Made by a program: the position numbers and the translations under genes. A stretch of DNA of 55,825 bases from Scopulibacillus darangshiensis. GTDB lineage: Bacteria > Bacillota > Bacilli > Bacillales > Sporolactobacillaceae. The notes under the pieces were generated by a model that was not told the origin of the DNA, did no database searches, and worked only from the letters and a program-made list of their open reading frames with translations. The DNA lies in contig NZ_SLXK01000028.1 of the NCBI RefSeq assembly GCF_004341035.1, forward strand, positions 1 to 55,825. Direction: 5' to 3'. Numbering within the stretch: position 1 is the first letter of the stretch; each line of letters opens with the position of its first letter. Below are positions 24,984-34,062 of this stretch, piece after piece.

Positions 24984-25936
24984 TTTTAGCTGATATCCAG
25001 TCATGGGATGATTGGCGGGACGTTTTTACAGATGTTAGTTTTTGGCGGCCGTATATTGACCGGATTTGTAAAAAAGAGGGGCTTAAGTTTAAGAACATTG
25101 AAGGGAGCCTTCCGGGAACAAGCGCTGTCTTCATTCTTGACCGCAGCATGGTGATCAAAATTTATCCTAGTGTCCTAATCGATGATGACCAGATTGAGCG
25201 GGCTGCACTAGGACTTGTAAAGGAAAAGGATGAGATACTGATTGCTTCAGGCAGCTATGAAACCGAAGGCAGCTTATGGCCGTATATTATTATGACCTAT
25301 ATTGAAGGCGAGCCATATGGTGCAGCAAGACAGACTATGACTGCACAGGAAAAAACAGCATTTCTTCGCAAGGCTGCCGGGTGGTTAAAAGGTGTGCATA
25401 ACATCAAAACTGATCATTTGCCGTCTATTGAACGGGGTATCCTTAATTGGCGCTCACACCGGGCGACGGCACTCCTTCAGATCAAGAGGCGAATCAACCA
25501 ACTGCCCTTTTTGGCAGCCCATAAGATATGGCCTGATCTTTGCGATTTTTTGAACAAGCAGCTGCCTCTTCTTGATGCCATGCCGGTTAATCTCGTGCAT
25601 GGTGACTTGACCGAGGATCACTTTTTGTTCAGCGAAGGGAAGACGTTAAGAGCGGTGATTGACTGGGGTGATGCGAGAGCCGCCCCTTATCTGTATGATT
25701 TGGTGACATTTTGGTTCTCGGTATTGAAGCAGAATGGTGAAGACCTTGATACTTTTCTTAAAGCTTATAATGAAGATTTGCTTAACAGCGATGATCTCCT
25801 CCCTCGGCTAACAGCCTTAACCTTCCTTCATCCTTTTTGCCCGGAAATAATGAAGGAGCTTTGGGAGCATCAAATGAGAGACCAGGCTTTTAGCGATTTT
25901 CCTTCTCTTTGCCGGTGGCTATGGCCGGTATCATAA
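24980..25936 (+). CDS. Aminoglycoside phosphotransferase-family kinase
   Basis: A 318-residue APH/choline-kinase-fold protein. VIKIYP carries the ATP-binding lysine. The Brenner motif is VHGDLTEDHFLF (catalytic Asp), followed by the metal-binding VIDWGDARAAPYLYDL. Such enzymes phosphorylate small molecules and are not necessarily resistance factors. The longest frame starts at 24869 inside the hydrolase gene; the ATG at 24980, with AAAAGGGG upstream and a four-base overlap, is the natural start. Its pairing with an MBL hydrolase suggests a shared small-molecule pathway, not identified. Confidence 0.85.
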   Translation: MILADIQSWDDWRDVFTDVSFWRPYIDRICKKEGLKFKNIEGSLPGTSAVFILDRSMVIKIYPSVLIDDDQIERAALGLVKEKDEILIASGSYETEGSLWPYIIMTYIEGEPYGAARQTMTAQEKTAFLRKAAGWLKGVHNIKTDHLPSIERGILNWRSHRATALLQIKRRINQLPFLAAHKIWPDLCDFLNKQLPLLDAMPVNLVHGDLTEDHFLFSEGKTLRAVIDWGDARAAPYLYDLVTFWFSVLKQNGEDLDTFLKAYNEDLLNSDDLLPRLTALTFLHPFCPEIMKELWEHQMRDQAFSDFPSLCRWLWPVS

Positions 25937-25989
25937 CAGAGTACATCATGCTACACTAGGATTAAGCATGTGTTGGAGGACATTAATTT

Positions 25990-27147
25990 ATGGCTGAAAA
26001 TAAAACGAAAAAGGGTATTTTGGTTACAATTGGGCTCTTGATCCTATCAAAAGCAAAATGGCTGTTTGCTATTTTAAAGTTTTCCAAGTTTGGCGTCACA
26101 TTTATCAGCTTAATCGTGTCGCTTGCCGGCTATGCCGTTATCTTTGGCTGGAAGTTTGCCGCTGCTATTGTTTACTTGATTTTTGTCCACGAAATGGGGC
26201 ACCTTGTTGCGGCAAAGCAAAAAGGTATCAAAACCTCCCCGGCTGTGTTTGTCCCATTTTTGGGTGCGGTCATTGGCATGAAGGAACAGCCAAAGGATGC
26301 CGCGACCGAGGCCTATTTGGCGTATGGCGGACCATTAGCGGGCTTGATCTCAATAATGCCTGCCATTGGGCTATTCTATATGACGGATGAGCCATACTGG
26401 GCTTTGGTTATTATGCTTGGAGCAATGATCAACCTGTTTAACCTGTTTCCAGTATCTCCGCTTGACGGCGGCCGGATTGTTGGAGTGTTGTCTACGAAGA
26501 TTTGGTTTGTTGCTTTGATTGTTTTCTTGGTGTTTTTATTTTATAATCCCTCACCGCTTCTATTCTTGATCTTCATCTTTGGTATTTTTACATGGTGGTC
26601 AAGAGCGCGAGACAGTTACAAAAGTCAAAAGCTGGACCTGGAAATCCAAACAAAGAAAAACATGCGTGATTTTCTTGAAAAGTGCCAAAAGGACGTATTT
26701 TATACACACGGCACAGATGATGAAGGCGATCCTTTAATAAGTCCTGATATGATTTTATATCACATTCGGACTCTTCAGGGCAGAATAGCCGAAATTGAAA
26801 CCGAGCTGTCATACATGAAAAAGTGGTATGTGCCTTTTCTTCAGGATAAGGAGCGCCTGAAGAAGGACGCGCTTCTTTATGAACGGCAGAGGTATGCCGA
26901 ACTTGTCATGTTTTTGCAGAGTGAGATAAATTATTCCGAACTTCAAAGTAAAATAACGGATACGAATCACTCCATTAACAAGCTTAATAAAGAAAAGAAC
27001 AAGCTTAAGACCTATTATAAGGCCAAGCCATCTACCAAGTGGAAAGTGTTCATTGCCTATGTTGTTTTAGCTGTGTGTTTGTCGCTGCTATTTGTCTATT
27101 ATAGAGGCATACTGGATGCAGCGTACGGATATATTTACGCTTACTAG
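25990..27147 (+). CDS. Site-2-type membrane metalloprotease (M50) with coiled-coil tail
   Basis: A 385-residue intramembrane protease-like protein. The zinc motif is [11 protein letters not shown] (HExxH, about residue 67) and the third-ligand motif is [16 protein letters not shown] (about residue 155). About six membrane segments cover residues 10-205. Unlike SpoIVFB, a charged stretch of about 150 residues with heptad-like spacing follows (about 210-350, [19 protein letters not shown] and later), and a final membrane helix lies at about 357-377. The coiled coil between membrane anchors may recruit a substrate. GGAGGAC precedes the ATG. Single gene with a strong terminator. Confidence 0.82.
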   Translation: MAENKTKKGILVTIGLLILSKAKWLFAILKFSKFGVTFISLIVSLAGYAVIFGWKFAAAIVYLIFVHEMGHLVAAKQKGIKTSPAVFVPFLGAVIGMKEQPKDAATEAYLAYGGPLAGLISIMPAIGLFYMTDEPYWALVIMLGAMINLFNLFPVSPLDGGRIVGVLSTKIWFVALIVFLVFLFYNPSPLLFLIFIFGIFTWWSRARDSYKSQKLDLEIQTKKNMRDFLEKCQKDVFYTHGTDDEGDPLISPDMILYHIRTLQGRIAEIETELSYMKKWYVPFLQDKERLKKDALLYERQRYAELVMFLQSEINYSELQSKITDTNHSINKLNKEKNKLKTYYKAKPSTKWKVFIAYVVLAVCLSLLFVYYRGILDAAYGYIYAY

Positions 27148-27176
27148 AAAAGCCTGCCGGCCGGCAGGCTTTTTTC
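27148..27176 (+). terminator. Terminator of the M50 protease gene
   Basis: AAAAGCCTGCCGG / CCGGCAGGCTTTTTT, a near-perfect palindrome directly after the stop. Confidence 0.9.
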
Positions 27177-27292
27177 TAAAGAACATAGGAAGCAGAGTGG
27201 TTCGCCCCATTTTTCCGAAAATTCGGGCTCGTGTTATAATGGACGAAAAGGATGATAGGGTTTTCACTGGTTCCAATAAAGGAGGAAGAGCA

Positions 27293-30256
27293 TTGTCAGA
27301 TCATAATGTTATAACGATTGATGGACAGGAATATTTAGCTGATCAGGGTCAGAATTTACTTGAATTGATAAAAAATAGCGGCATCGATCTGCCAAGCGTG
27401 TGTTACCACGAAAATTTAGGCCCAATCCAAACGTGTGATACATGTCTTGTCGAAGTGGACGGAAAAATGGAGCGGGCTTGCGGTGTGACGGCTAAAGCGG
27501 GAATGTCGGTCAGGACGAACACTGATGAAGCTTTTGAAGCAAGAAGGCTCGGAATGAACCGGATTCTTGTGAATCATGAACTTTACTGCACGGTTTGTGA
27601 CTATAATAACGGCAACTGCGAGATTCATAATACCGTAAAGTCAATGAGTATTGAGCATCAAGATCGCCCTTTTGAACATAAGCCTTATGAAGAGGATTAT
27701 ACAGGGCCTTTTTATAGGTATGATCCAGACCAATGCATACTTTGCGGGCGCTGTGTTGAAGCTTGTCAAAATGTTGAAGTCAATGAAACGCTTTCGATCG
27801 ATTGGTCATTGGATCAGCCCCGTGTGGTTTGGGATGGAGGAACGTCAATTGATGAGTCGTCATGTGTGAATTGCGGCCAATGCTCAACAGTCTGTCCATG
27901 TAATGCCATGATGGAAAAAGGGATGGTCGGTGAAGCCGGTTATATGACAGGCGTCGAAAAAGGCACATTACGTTCGATGATTGAGCTGACCAAAAAGGTG
28001 GAGAACGGCTACGGTTCACTAATGTCAATTTCCGATACCGAAGCGGCAATGCGTGAGGAACGGATTGAAAAGACGAAGACGGTTTGTACATATTGCGGTG
28101 TCGGCTGCAGCTTCGATGTTTGGACAAAGGGAAGGAAAATATTAAAGGTTCAGCCGCAGCCAGAATCACCGGCGAACGGCATTGCCACATGTGTTAAAGG
28201 GAAGTTCGGCTGGGATTACGTCAACAGCCCTGAGCGTCTGACCAAGCCGCTTGTCAGAAAAGGGGACATCTTCGTTGAAGTGACATGGGATGAGGCTCTA
28301 ACGGTTGTCAGTGAAAAAATGAAAACGATCAAAGCTGAGTACGGCAGCGATGCGCTTGGTGTCGTTGCCTCATCAAAAGCAACTAATGAAGAGGCTTATT
28401 TGATGCAGAAATTTGCAAGACAGGTTCTCGGAACAAACAATATCGATAACTGTTCGCGTTATTGCCAGTCACCAGCGACGAAGGGTCTCTTCAGAACAGT
28501 TGGATATGGGGGGGACGCCGGGTCTTTTTCGGATATCGAATCGGCAAATTTGGTCATTACAATTGGTTCGAATACGGCCGAATCACATCCAGTGCTTGCA
28601 TCGAAAATTAAGCGTGCCCACAAATTGAATGGTCAGCGCTTAATTGTTGTCGACCTGCGCAAGCACGAGATGGCGGAACGGGCCGACCTGTTTGTCCATC
28701 CAAAAGCAGGGTCAGATCTCGTATGGCTTTCTGCTGTCACCAAATACATTATTGATCAAGGCTGGCTGGACATTAAGTTTATCAATAATCGGGTGAATGG
28801 CTTCGATGATTACGTGCAAAGCCTTGAAAAGTATACGTTGGAATATGCTGAAGCGGAGACAGGTATCAGCCGCGATGTTTTGATTCAATTGGCTGAAGAA
28901 ATTCACAAAGCGAAAGGAACCGTGATTTGCTGGGCCATGGGCGTCACGCAACAAAAGGGCGGAAGCGATACATCGACCGCGATTTCTAATTTATTGCTGG
29001 CCACAGGGAATTACGGCCGGCATGGAACGGGAGCTTACCCGCTAAGGGGCCATAATAATGTCCAAGGGGCCAGCGATTTTGGCTGCATGCCTGATAACTT
29101 TCCCGGTTATGAGAAGGTAGCGAATAGCGATGTAAGGAAGCGTTATGAAGAAACATGGCAAGTCAAGATCCCGGCCGAACCGGGCCTGAATAATCATGAG
29201 ATGGTTGAAGCCATTCATGACGGACAGTTGAAAGCATTGTATCTCCAAGGTGAAGATATGGGCATTGTTGATTCGAATATTAATCATGTCCAATCAGCCT
29301 TTGAAAAACTGGACTTTTTTGTTGTTCAGGATCTCTTTTTAACCAGGACTGCGGAATACGCCGATGTGGTGCTGCCTGCGAGCCCGAGCCTTGAAAAAGA
29401 AGGGACATTCACAAATACCGAAAGGCGGCTGCAAAGAATTTATCAAGTTCTGGAACCGCTTGGGAACTCCAAACCAGATTGGCAAATCACAAGCCTGCTC
29501 GCTGACCGCTTAGGCTTCAATTGGAGTTACAGCTATCCTGGCGACATCATGGCAGAAGCTGCAAAGCTTTCTGAATTGTTCCACGGTGTACGCTATGAAA
29601 AAATGGAGGGCTATGGCAGCCAGCAATGGCCGGCAACTGAGGATACAACAGACAGTTCTTTATTATTTACGGAAACCTTTCCTTTCGATGACGGTAAAGC
29701 GCGCTTTTTCCCAGTTGATTGGACAAGGCCTACAGGTACAAATGATGAATATGACTTGCATATTAACAACGGCCGTTTGCTTGAGCATTTCCACGAGGGC
29801 AACATGACTTATAAATCCGAAGGCATCAAGAGGAAGACTCCTAGGGCGTTCATTGAGGTGTCACCTGAACTCGCGGAAGAAAGGGGTATTAAGACCGGGT
29901 CGCTGATCAGATTAGTCTCTCCTCACGGCGCAGCTAAAGGACATGTGCTGGTTACGGAGAGGGTTGCGGGTAATGAGCTATACTTGCCAATGAACGATAA
30001 CGGTGAGACAGCTATTAACCAGCTGACTTCCACCGAAACTGACAAAGATACAGACACGCCCGCATACAAAGACACTGCTGTCAGAATGGAAGTGCTGGAG
30101 GTTGAAGGTGATAATCCGTTGCCTGCCAATAATCACCGTTATGGGCACCGGACACCGCAGAAAGGTGTATTGGTGGAACGAAAATGGTCACGGGATGATT
30201 ACGTGTTTCCAGGCGATGTGGTAAAGATGAAGAAGGAGTTGAAGTTGAATGGCTAG
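27293..30256 (+). CDS. Formate dehydrogenase alpha subunit (YjgC/YrhE type)
   Basis: A molybdopterin formate dehydrogenase of about 987 residues that oxidises formate to CO2. The N-terminus has a 2Fe-2S domain ([20 protein letters not shown]), then a His-Cys motif ([11 protein letters not shown]). Two 4Fe-4S clusters follow ([11 protein letters not shown] and [13 protein letters not shown]), then the FdhF-type catalytic part with [12 protein letters not shown]. The active-site residue is cysteine, not selenocysteine, in [18 protein letters not shown]-terminal molybdopterin-dinucleotide-binding domain ends the protein. The TTG at 27293 has AAAGGAGG upstream; the frame open to 27092 overlaps the previous gene and terminator and is not used. 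It is translationally coupled to the DUF1641 gene. Confidence 0.93.
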   Translation: MSDHNVITIDGQEYLADQGQNLLELIKNSGIDLPSVCYHENLGPIQTCDTCLVEVDGKMERACGVTAKAGMSVRTNTDEAFEARRLGMNRILVNHELYCTVCDYNNGNCEIHNTVKSMSIEHQDRPFEHKPYEEDYTGPFYRYDPDQCILCGRCVEACQNVEVNETLSIDWSLDQPRVVWDGGTSIDESSCVNCGQCSTVCPCNAMMEKGMVGEAGYMTGVEKGTLRSMIELTKKVENGYGSLMSISDTEAAMREERIEKTKTVCTYCGVGCSFDVWTKGRKILKVQPQPESPANGIATCVKGKFGWDYVNSPERLTKPLVRKGDIFVEVTWDEALTVVSEKMKTIKAEYGSDALGVVASSKATNEEAYLMQKFARQVLGTNNIDNCSRYCQSPATKGLFRTVGYGGDAGSFSDIESANLVITIGSNTAESHPVLASKIKRAHKLNGQRLIVVDLRKHEMAERADLFVHPKAGSDLVWLSAVTKYIIDQGWLDIKFINNRVNGFDDYVQSLEKYTLEYAEAETGISRDVLIQLAEEIHKAKGTVICWAMGVTQQKGGSDTSTAISNLLLATGNYGRHGTGAYPLRGHNNVQGASDFGCMPDNFPGYEKVANSDVRKRYEETWQVKIPAEPGLNNHEMVEAIHDGQLKALYLQGEDMGIVDSNINHVQSAFEKLDFFVVQDLFLTRTAEYADVVLPASPSLEKEGTFTNTERRLQRIYQVLEPLGNSKPDWQITSLLADRLGFNWSYSYPGDIMAEAAKLSELFHGVRYEKMEGYGSQQWPATEDTTDSSLLFTETFPFDDGKARFFPVDWTRPTGTNDEYDLHINNGRLLEHFHEGNMTYKSEGIKRKTPRAFIEVSPELAEERGIKTGSLIRLVSPHGAAKGHVLVTERVAGNELYLPMNDNGETAINQLTSTETDKDTDTPAYKDTAVRMEVLEVEGDNPLPANNHRYGHRTPQKGVLVERKWSRDDYVFPGDVVKMKKELKLNG

Positions 30257-30725
30257 ACCGGTGACCAAAATTGAACGGATGACGGTTGACCCCGATGTGC
30301 AGGAAGCGAAGGAAAGGGAGGAGGTCATAGCCGCCCTTATGGAAAATAAGGAAGCTGTTCTGTCAGTCATAACACTCGTCGATAAGCTGCAGGACCGGGG
30401 TATTCTCGATTTGTTGATTGCTTTATTTGGCCAAGGAGACAAGGTGTTATCAATCGCCGCAAGGGAACTTAATAAGCCGGGCGTGGCTGATACACTGGAT
30501 CATCTGATGAACGCGGCCCAAATGCTTGGCAAGCTTGAAATAAATAAAATGAAGGGTCTTGTTGATAACGTCAATGCGGGAATAGAGGAGGCTGAGAAGC
30601 GGGTTGAAAGCGGTGAGACGACAAGCCTTTTTGATCTAATGAAACTGCTCAAAGACCCTGACGTCAACCGGGCTGTCACCGCCTCTGTCGGATTTCTGAA
30701 AGGTGCGGGGAAGGGTATTAAATAA
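30249..30725 (+). CDS. DUF1641 protein, YjgD-like formate dehydrogenase partner
   Basis: A 158-residue helical DUF1641 protein. Conserved segments are [20 protein letters not shown] (about residue 39), [18 protein letters not shown] and the C-terminal [20 protein letters not shown]. In Bacillus the homologue yjgD always follows yjgC, and the protein is thought to be an accessory or second subunit of the enzyme. The gene overlaps the fdh 3' end by eight bases and has GAAGGAG upstream. A strong terminator follows, so fdh-yjgD is a two-gene operon. Confidence 0.88.
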   Translation: MARPVTKIERMTVDPDVQEAKEREEVIAALMENKEAVLSVITLVDKLQDRGILDLLIALFGQGDKVLSIAARELNKPGVADTLDHLMNAAQMLGKLEINKMKGLVDNVNAGIEEAEKRVESGETTSLFDLMKLLKDPDVNRAVTASVGFLKGAGKGIK

Positions 30726-30736
30726 ATGAAACTGAG

Positions 30737-30770
30737 AACCGCCACTCCAACATTTCGGGGTGGTGGTTTT
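30737..30770 (+). terminator. Terminator of the formate dehydrogenase operon
   Basis: AACCGCCACTCC / GGGGTGGTGGTTTT with an eight-base loop. Confidence 0.85.
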
Positions 30771-30787
30771 AATATCTTGGAGGGCTA

Positions 30788-30994
30788 TTGAATGTAGATA
30801 TGTGGATAAACGGTGTCAGTGAAGCTGAGATCGTAAGGGAAGCCATTAGGGAGTACGCAAAATTGCATTTAAAAGGCGGAAATTCATTGTTAAAAATGGG
30901 GAAGCTGGCAAAAGAGGAAAGAGTTGATTCTCCAGGAGATCTGTCTATTCAACACGATCATTATCTTAAGGAAATTTACGAGAATGAAAAATGA
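30788..30994 (+). CDS. VapB-like antitoxin, probably N-terminally shortened
   Basis: A 68-residue ribbon-helix-helix-type antitoxin. The recognisable part is NGVSEAEIVREAIREYAKLH, the second half of a CopG/RHH fold. The usual first beta strand and helix (about 15-20 residues with a TxxxLD pattern) is missing, and the sequence before it lies directly downstream of the fdh terminator. The C-terminal half, which would clamp the toxin, is complete (DHYLKEIYENEK). The start is TTG at 30788 after GGAGGG, or ATG at 30800. It overlaps the PIN toxin gene by 11 bp. DNA-binding autoregulation may be impaired. Confidence 0.65.
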   Translation: MNVDMWINGVSEAEIVREAIREYAKLHLKGGNSLLKMGKLAKEERVDSPGDLSIQHDHYLKEIYENEK

Positions 30995-31397
30995 TTTATT
31001 TGTTGATATTAGCGCTTTTATGGCTTTGAATGATGCAAAAGATCAACATTACCAAGAGGCAATGTCGATCGCTTCTAACATTGGCGAGATAAAGTTTGTT
31101 ATATCCGATGCTGTAATTAGTGAAACATATACTATCCTAAGATATCGTTTGGGCCAGAGGCAGGCGTTTCGTTTTTTAAGCACGGTTTTGGATAGTAAAG
31201 AATACGAGATAGTCGCCATTTCAAATGATTTAAGGAAATTAACTTTGGATTTGTTGGAAAAGTATAACGACCATAAAATATCCTATTGTGATGCTTTAAG
31301 TGCAGCGATTATGGCCCAATATAAAATTCCCTGCATTTTCACTTTTGACCATCACTTTGAAATCCTAGGCGTAAAGCGGCTGTTTTTCAAGACCTAA
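30984..31397 (+). CDS. VapC-like PIN-domain toxin
   Basis: A 137-residue PIN-domain ribonuclease. Acidic active-site residues are in place: D in LFVDISAFMAL (near the N-terminus), E in VISETYTILRY (about 45), D in ISYCDALSAAIM (about 98) and D in IFTFDHHFEI (about 118). Such toxins cut tRNA or rRNA when the antitoxin decays. The start ATG at 30984 lies inside the antitoxin 3' end; the frame open to 30924 is not needed. All catalytic positions are intact, so the toxin is potentially active although the antitoxin looks short. Confidence 0.83.
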   Translation: MKNDLFVDISAFMALNDAKDQHYQEAMSIASNIGEIKFVISDAVISETYTILRYRLGQRQAFRFLSTVLDSKEYEIVAISNDLRKLTLDLLEKYNDHKISYCDALSAAIMAQYKIPCIFTFDHHFEILGVKRLFFKT

Positions 31398-31403
31398 AGG
31401 GCA

Positions 31404-31438
31404 CAAAAAAACCCCGCTGCTTTTAAAGTAACGGGGTC
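31404..31438 (-). terminator. Terminator of the ferredoxin gene
   Basis: On the minus strand ACCCCG / CGGGGT followed by a run of T, starting just after the ferredoxin stop. It may also stop vapBC transcripts from the other side. Confidence 0.75.
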
Positions 31439-31443
31439 AGGTC

Positions 31444-31680
31444 TTACTTGGTGAAGTAATCTCTGTTTAACTGAATGTATTGTTGTTCATCCTCAGGCAC
31501 CTCGTCCTCAGGATAGATAGCTTCTACCGGGCAAACTGCTTCACAAGCGCCGCAGTCGATGCATACATCGGGGTCGATATAAAACATATCTTCGCCTTCT
31601 GAAATACAGTCTACAGGGCACGTTTCAACGCATTCAGCAGCTTTTTCGTCTTTACATGGTGAAGTAATAACAAATGCCAT
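31444..31680 (-). CDS. 7Fe-type ferredoxin
   Basis: A 78-residue ferredoxin (MAFVITSPCKDEKAAECVET and on). Cysteines C9, C17, C21 and C40, C43, C46, C50 match the [3Fe-4S][4Fe-4S] pattern of FdxA-type proteins (C8, C16, C20, C39, C42, C45, C49 in Azotobacter FdI); C25 is extra as in FdI. The second cluster motif is CIDCGACEAVCP. It is an acidic electron carrier in the cytosol. AAAGGGGAT lies upstream. Single gene with a terminator; it could serve the adjacent formate dehydrogenase or other redox enzymes. Confidence 0.92.
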   Translation of the reverse strand: MAFVITSPCKDEKAAECVETCPVDCISEGEDMFYIDPDVCIDCGACEAVCPVEAIYPEDEVPEDEQQYIQLNRDYFTK

Positions 31681-31918
31681 CTTGAGATTAATCCCCTTTC
31701 ATAATCTTTCCGAAAGTTTTCCCTTTCAACTTTCTATAATTCCTAGTATGACGAATATTAAACGAAATTTCAACTTTGTTTTATATTCACTCTCTTCCCG
31801 CTTGCTGCAGGGGAGGGTTAGTAAACTTAGAAAAAGTCTTCCGGGAATTATCAAAAAGTGTTCTAATCCTTTATACTTATAATAACATTAAAAGGGGATG
31901 AAAAGTCCGGAGGTTATT

Positions 31919-32182
31919 ATGCTGTCAATAATTGCTACAATATTACTCGTCCTAAGTATATCCTATGTCTTCTACAAAGCAGTCCGTAAGCATCGGACGG
32001 AAGGGTCAATCGGCGACATAAGAAGCTATTTATCATCAATTTGTCTTTTCCTGATAGCGATTGTCAATCTTTGGGCACAATCGTTCGATTTATTAGGGAT
32101 TTTAAGCTGGGGAATAACAATCATCTTATTAATGATTGGCAGTTATTGTACGAAATACATACGAAAAGCTGAGAATGGATAG
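31919..32182 (+). CDS. Small membrane protein of unknown function
   Basis: An 87-residue protein with three hydrophobic helices (about residues 2-20, 40-58 and 60-78) separated by a basic loop (KAVRKHRTEG) and ending in a charged tail. I do not recognise the family. The ATG at 31919 is preceded by CGGAGG with a five-base gap and is preferred to the ATG at 31898, whose GGGG is adjacent. It is convergent with the NprR-like operon and shares its terminator. Confidence 0.6.
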   Translation: MLSIIATILLVLSISYVFYKAVRKHRTEGSIGDIRSYLSSICLFLIAIVNLWAQSFDLLGILSWGITIILLMIGSYCTKYIRKAENG

Positions 32183-32202
32183 AGGATAGCTGTCTTCAAA
32201 AG

Positions 32203-32230
32203 AAAACAGCCGCTAAATGCGGCTGTTTGT
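32203..32230. terminator. Shared terminator
   Basis: AACAGCCGC-taaat-GCGGCTGTT, perfect stem. On the minus strand it is followed by TTTTCTTTT and ends the nprR-pheromone operon; on the plus strand it ends the small membrane protein gene. Confidence 0.85.
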
Positions 32231-32358
32231 TAGATGACGTTTTTGGCTGCTATGTTTGGTGGACAATGGTCGCTAGCTTGCTTATTTAAATCTTGATGTT
32301 GGAATGATAGTATGGCCACAAAAGTAATGGCACAGATCCCCAAAATAAATCGTTTCAT
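32230..32358 (-). CDS. Putative NprX-like pheromone precursor
   Basis: A 42-residue exported peptide. A basic start (MKRFILG) and hydrophobic core (CAITFVAILSF) form a signal sequence, then a short polar tail ends SDHCPPNIAAKNVI. It starts 21 bp after the NprR-like gene on the same strand with AAGGGGGAG five bases before the ATG, and the shared terminator follows the stop. Position, size and layout match NprX, PapR and other RRNPP signal precursors, which are secreted, trimmed and re-imported to bind the regulator. The mature signal is probably in the last 7-10 residues (inference). A single cysteine in the tail is unusual. Confidence 0.7.
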   Translation of the reverse strand: MKRFILGICAITFVAILSFQHQDLNKQASDHCPPNIAAKNVI

Positions 32359-32379
32359 TGATTCTCCCCCTTTTTGCCG

Positions 32380-33636
32380 TTAATGCAATTCGTTTCTTGC
32401 ACCGATAGCTAGCCTAAAATAGTGGCCAGCCCTTTTATATTTTCCTATATCATAGCAATAGTTGGCAAGTTCTTCAGCGTATTCTGAAACGTGCTCCCAT
32501 AGCTTAACTTTACTGAAATATGGTATAGCCTTTTTTCTAAGAAGTTCTTCATACTCCTCATTCTTATTATTTATTTTCAAGTCAAGAATTTTAAATTTAT
32601 AATAACTATCACTAAGATTGTTCTGTTTTGACATTTTTAATCCCTCTTGAATAAAACTTTGTGCTTTTTCAGTATCATTAATTTTAAAATGTTCTCTAGC
32701 TAATAAAAAGAGAGTAAGACATTTGCTTTTAGGGTCAAAGGTTTCCCTTAAAATTAATCCTTTTTTATAATAATCAATGGCAATTTTTGAGTTACCTAAG
32801 AAGGATTGGACATAGCCAAGATTGTGATAAAGAATACCTTTCCTAATATCATCTTTATACAATTCCGCGAATTTCAAAGCCTGAGTATAATGAAATTCAG
32901 CCTGATCATAATTAAAAATTCTTCGGGAACTAATTCCTAATAAAGTCTGGCAATCCGCGATTCGTTTTAGATTATAGCTTTTTTCAAACAACTCTAAAGC
33001 CTTATGAGCGTAGTTTATACCCTGACTAATATGATAAAAATCAGTATGAGTTAAACTGATTTGGTAGTAAAGTTCTGCAGCTTCCTTTTCGTTGTAGTTT
33101 AATTGAATCAATAATTCTTCAGCATGTTGGTATAATCGCAATGCTTCGTTGTAATTTTCCAGTGTATAAAAATAGACTCCTTTAAAGTGGTAGTATAGAT
33201 ACTGCAATTCGGGAGTGAAGATTTCTTTGAACTTTTCTATATTCGCTAACATAGGCTTGGCTTCGTCGCTTTTATGGTCAATAAGAAGGAGCCTGACTTT
33301 GAAGAGTTCATATTTGATTAGTAAAAAAGGATCTTCTGTGGTGTTAATTTTTTCAGTTACGGCTTGTTCTTTTTCGGCCATGTCATCTGGATTTCGGTCC
33401 CTGATACTTTCATACCACTCATCAAGCAATCTGTTAATCTCGGCGATTTCCTCATGATTGTCAACATCCTCAAATGATATGCCCAGGCGGTCACAGAGGA
33501 ATTTGATGATCTCATCACTGGCTTTTTCACCGTGTTCAAACTTGCTCAGATAAGAAACTGAACAGATGCCGTCGGCAAGTTGTTCTAGGGTTAACCCCGA
33601 CCGTTTTCTATAATAGCGTATTCTGGTTCCTATCAT
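32380..33636 (-). CDS. NprR-like RRNPP transcriptional regulator
   Basis: A 418-residue regulator with an N-terminal XRE-type helix-turn-helix (about residues 3-60, RYYRKRSGLTLEQLADGICS, then VSYLSKFEHG) and about nine TPR repeats (for example AELYYQISLTHTDFYHI and GILYHNLGYVQSFLGNSKIA). Length and layout match NprR (423 residues in B. thuringiensis), which activates proteases and late-stationary genes when bound by NprX, and in its free form acts on Spo0F. The frame is open to 33828, but the ATG at 33636 has AAAGGAAGG upstream. A pheromone gene follows in the same operon. Palindromic CTGGTAC sites lie upstream and may be autoregulatory. Confidence 0.83.
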   Translation of the reverse strand: MIGTRIRYYRKRSGLTLEQLADGICSVSYLSKFEHGEKASDEIIKFLCDRLGISFEDVDNHEEIAEINRLLDEWYESIRDRNPDDMAEKEQAVTEKINTTEDPFLLIKYELFKVRLLLIDHKSDEAKPMLANIEKFKEIFTPELQYLYYHFKGVYFYTLENYNEALRLYQHAEELLIQLNYNEKEAAELYYQISLTHTDFYHISQGINYAHKALELFEKSYNLKRIADCQTLLGISSRRIFNYDQAEFHYTQALKFAELYKDDIRKGILYHNLGYVQSFLGNSKIAIDYYKKGLILRETFDPKSKCLTLFLLAREHFKINDTEKAQSFIQEGLKMSKQNNLSDSYYKFKILDLKINNKNEEYEELLRKKAIPYFSKVKLWEHVSEYAEELANYCYDIGKYKRAGHYFRLAIGARNELH

Positions 33637-33689
33637 AATATACCTTCCTTTACACTTTGGGAAAAATCCTTCTCGGACCCCCCAAATAT

Positions 33690-33742
33690 CTGGTACATAA
33701 TAATGCTTTTTTCCCAATAAAAGAGTACCAGTATTTCTGGTA
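33690..33742. promoter_or_regulatory. CTGGTAC operator-like array upstream of the NprR-like gene
   Basis: CTGGTAC at 33690-33696, GTACCAG at 33725-33731 and CTGGTA at 33737-33742. The last two form the palindrome TACCAGTATTTCTGGTA. These repeated half-sites, 55-105 bp before the start codon, look like binding sites for the HTH protein itself or another regulator. Confidence 0.5.
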
Positions 33743-34062
33743 TGATAGATATAAGGAATCAAAAGGTTTACCAAGTCAAATGTAACGAATAAACACTTGA
33801 CGAAAGCCTTATAAGGACGATCTGGCACTTATGTACAACGAAAGTATGAGATGTCACTTATAAATCTATTCTAAAACATTCGTATTAGAAAGTTAATAAC
33901 AATATTCAATATTCGAAAGGCAGATCTCATAATCCTTGTTTTTTCAAAAGAAATTATATGTTTATAAATATTGTTGCATTTTCGTCATGAAATATGGACG
34001 TCATTAATCTATTATTTAAAGCTTTTTAAATAAGTTTTGGATACAAAAAATAAGGAGGTTTT
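33743..34062. other. Divergent intergenic region, no gene
   Basis: No supportable coding frame. It contains a TTCTAA/TTAGAA inverted repeat near 33870-33892 and a wider pair ATGAGAT (near 33847) and ATCTCAT (near 33925), AT-rich DNA, and the AAGGAGG ribosome binding site of the next gene at 34052-34058. Confidence 0.5.

Noticed and set aside
30718-30787. Upstream piece completing the VapB N-terminus
   Set aside because: The region is the fdh terminator and contains no in-frame RHH-like sequence.
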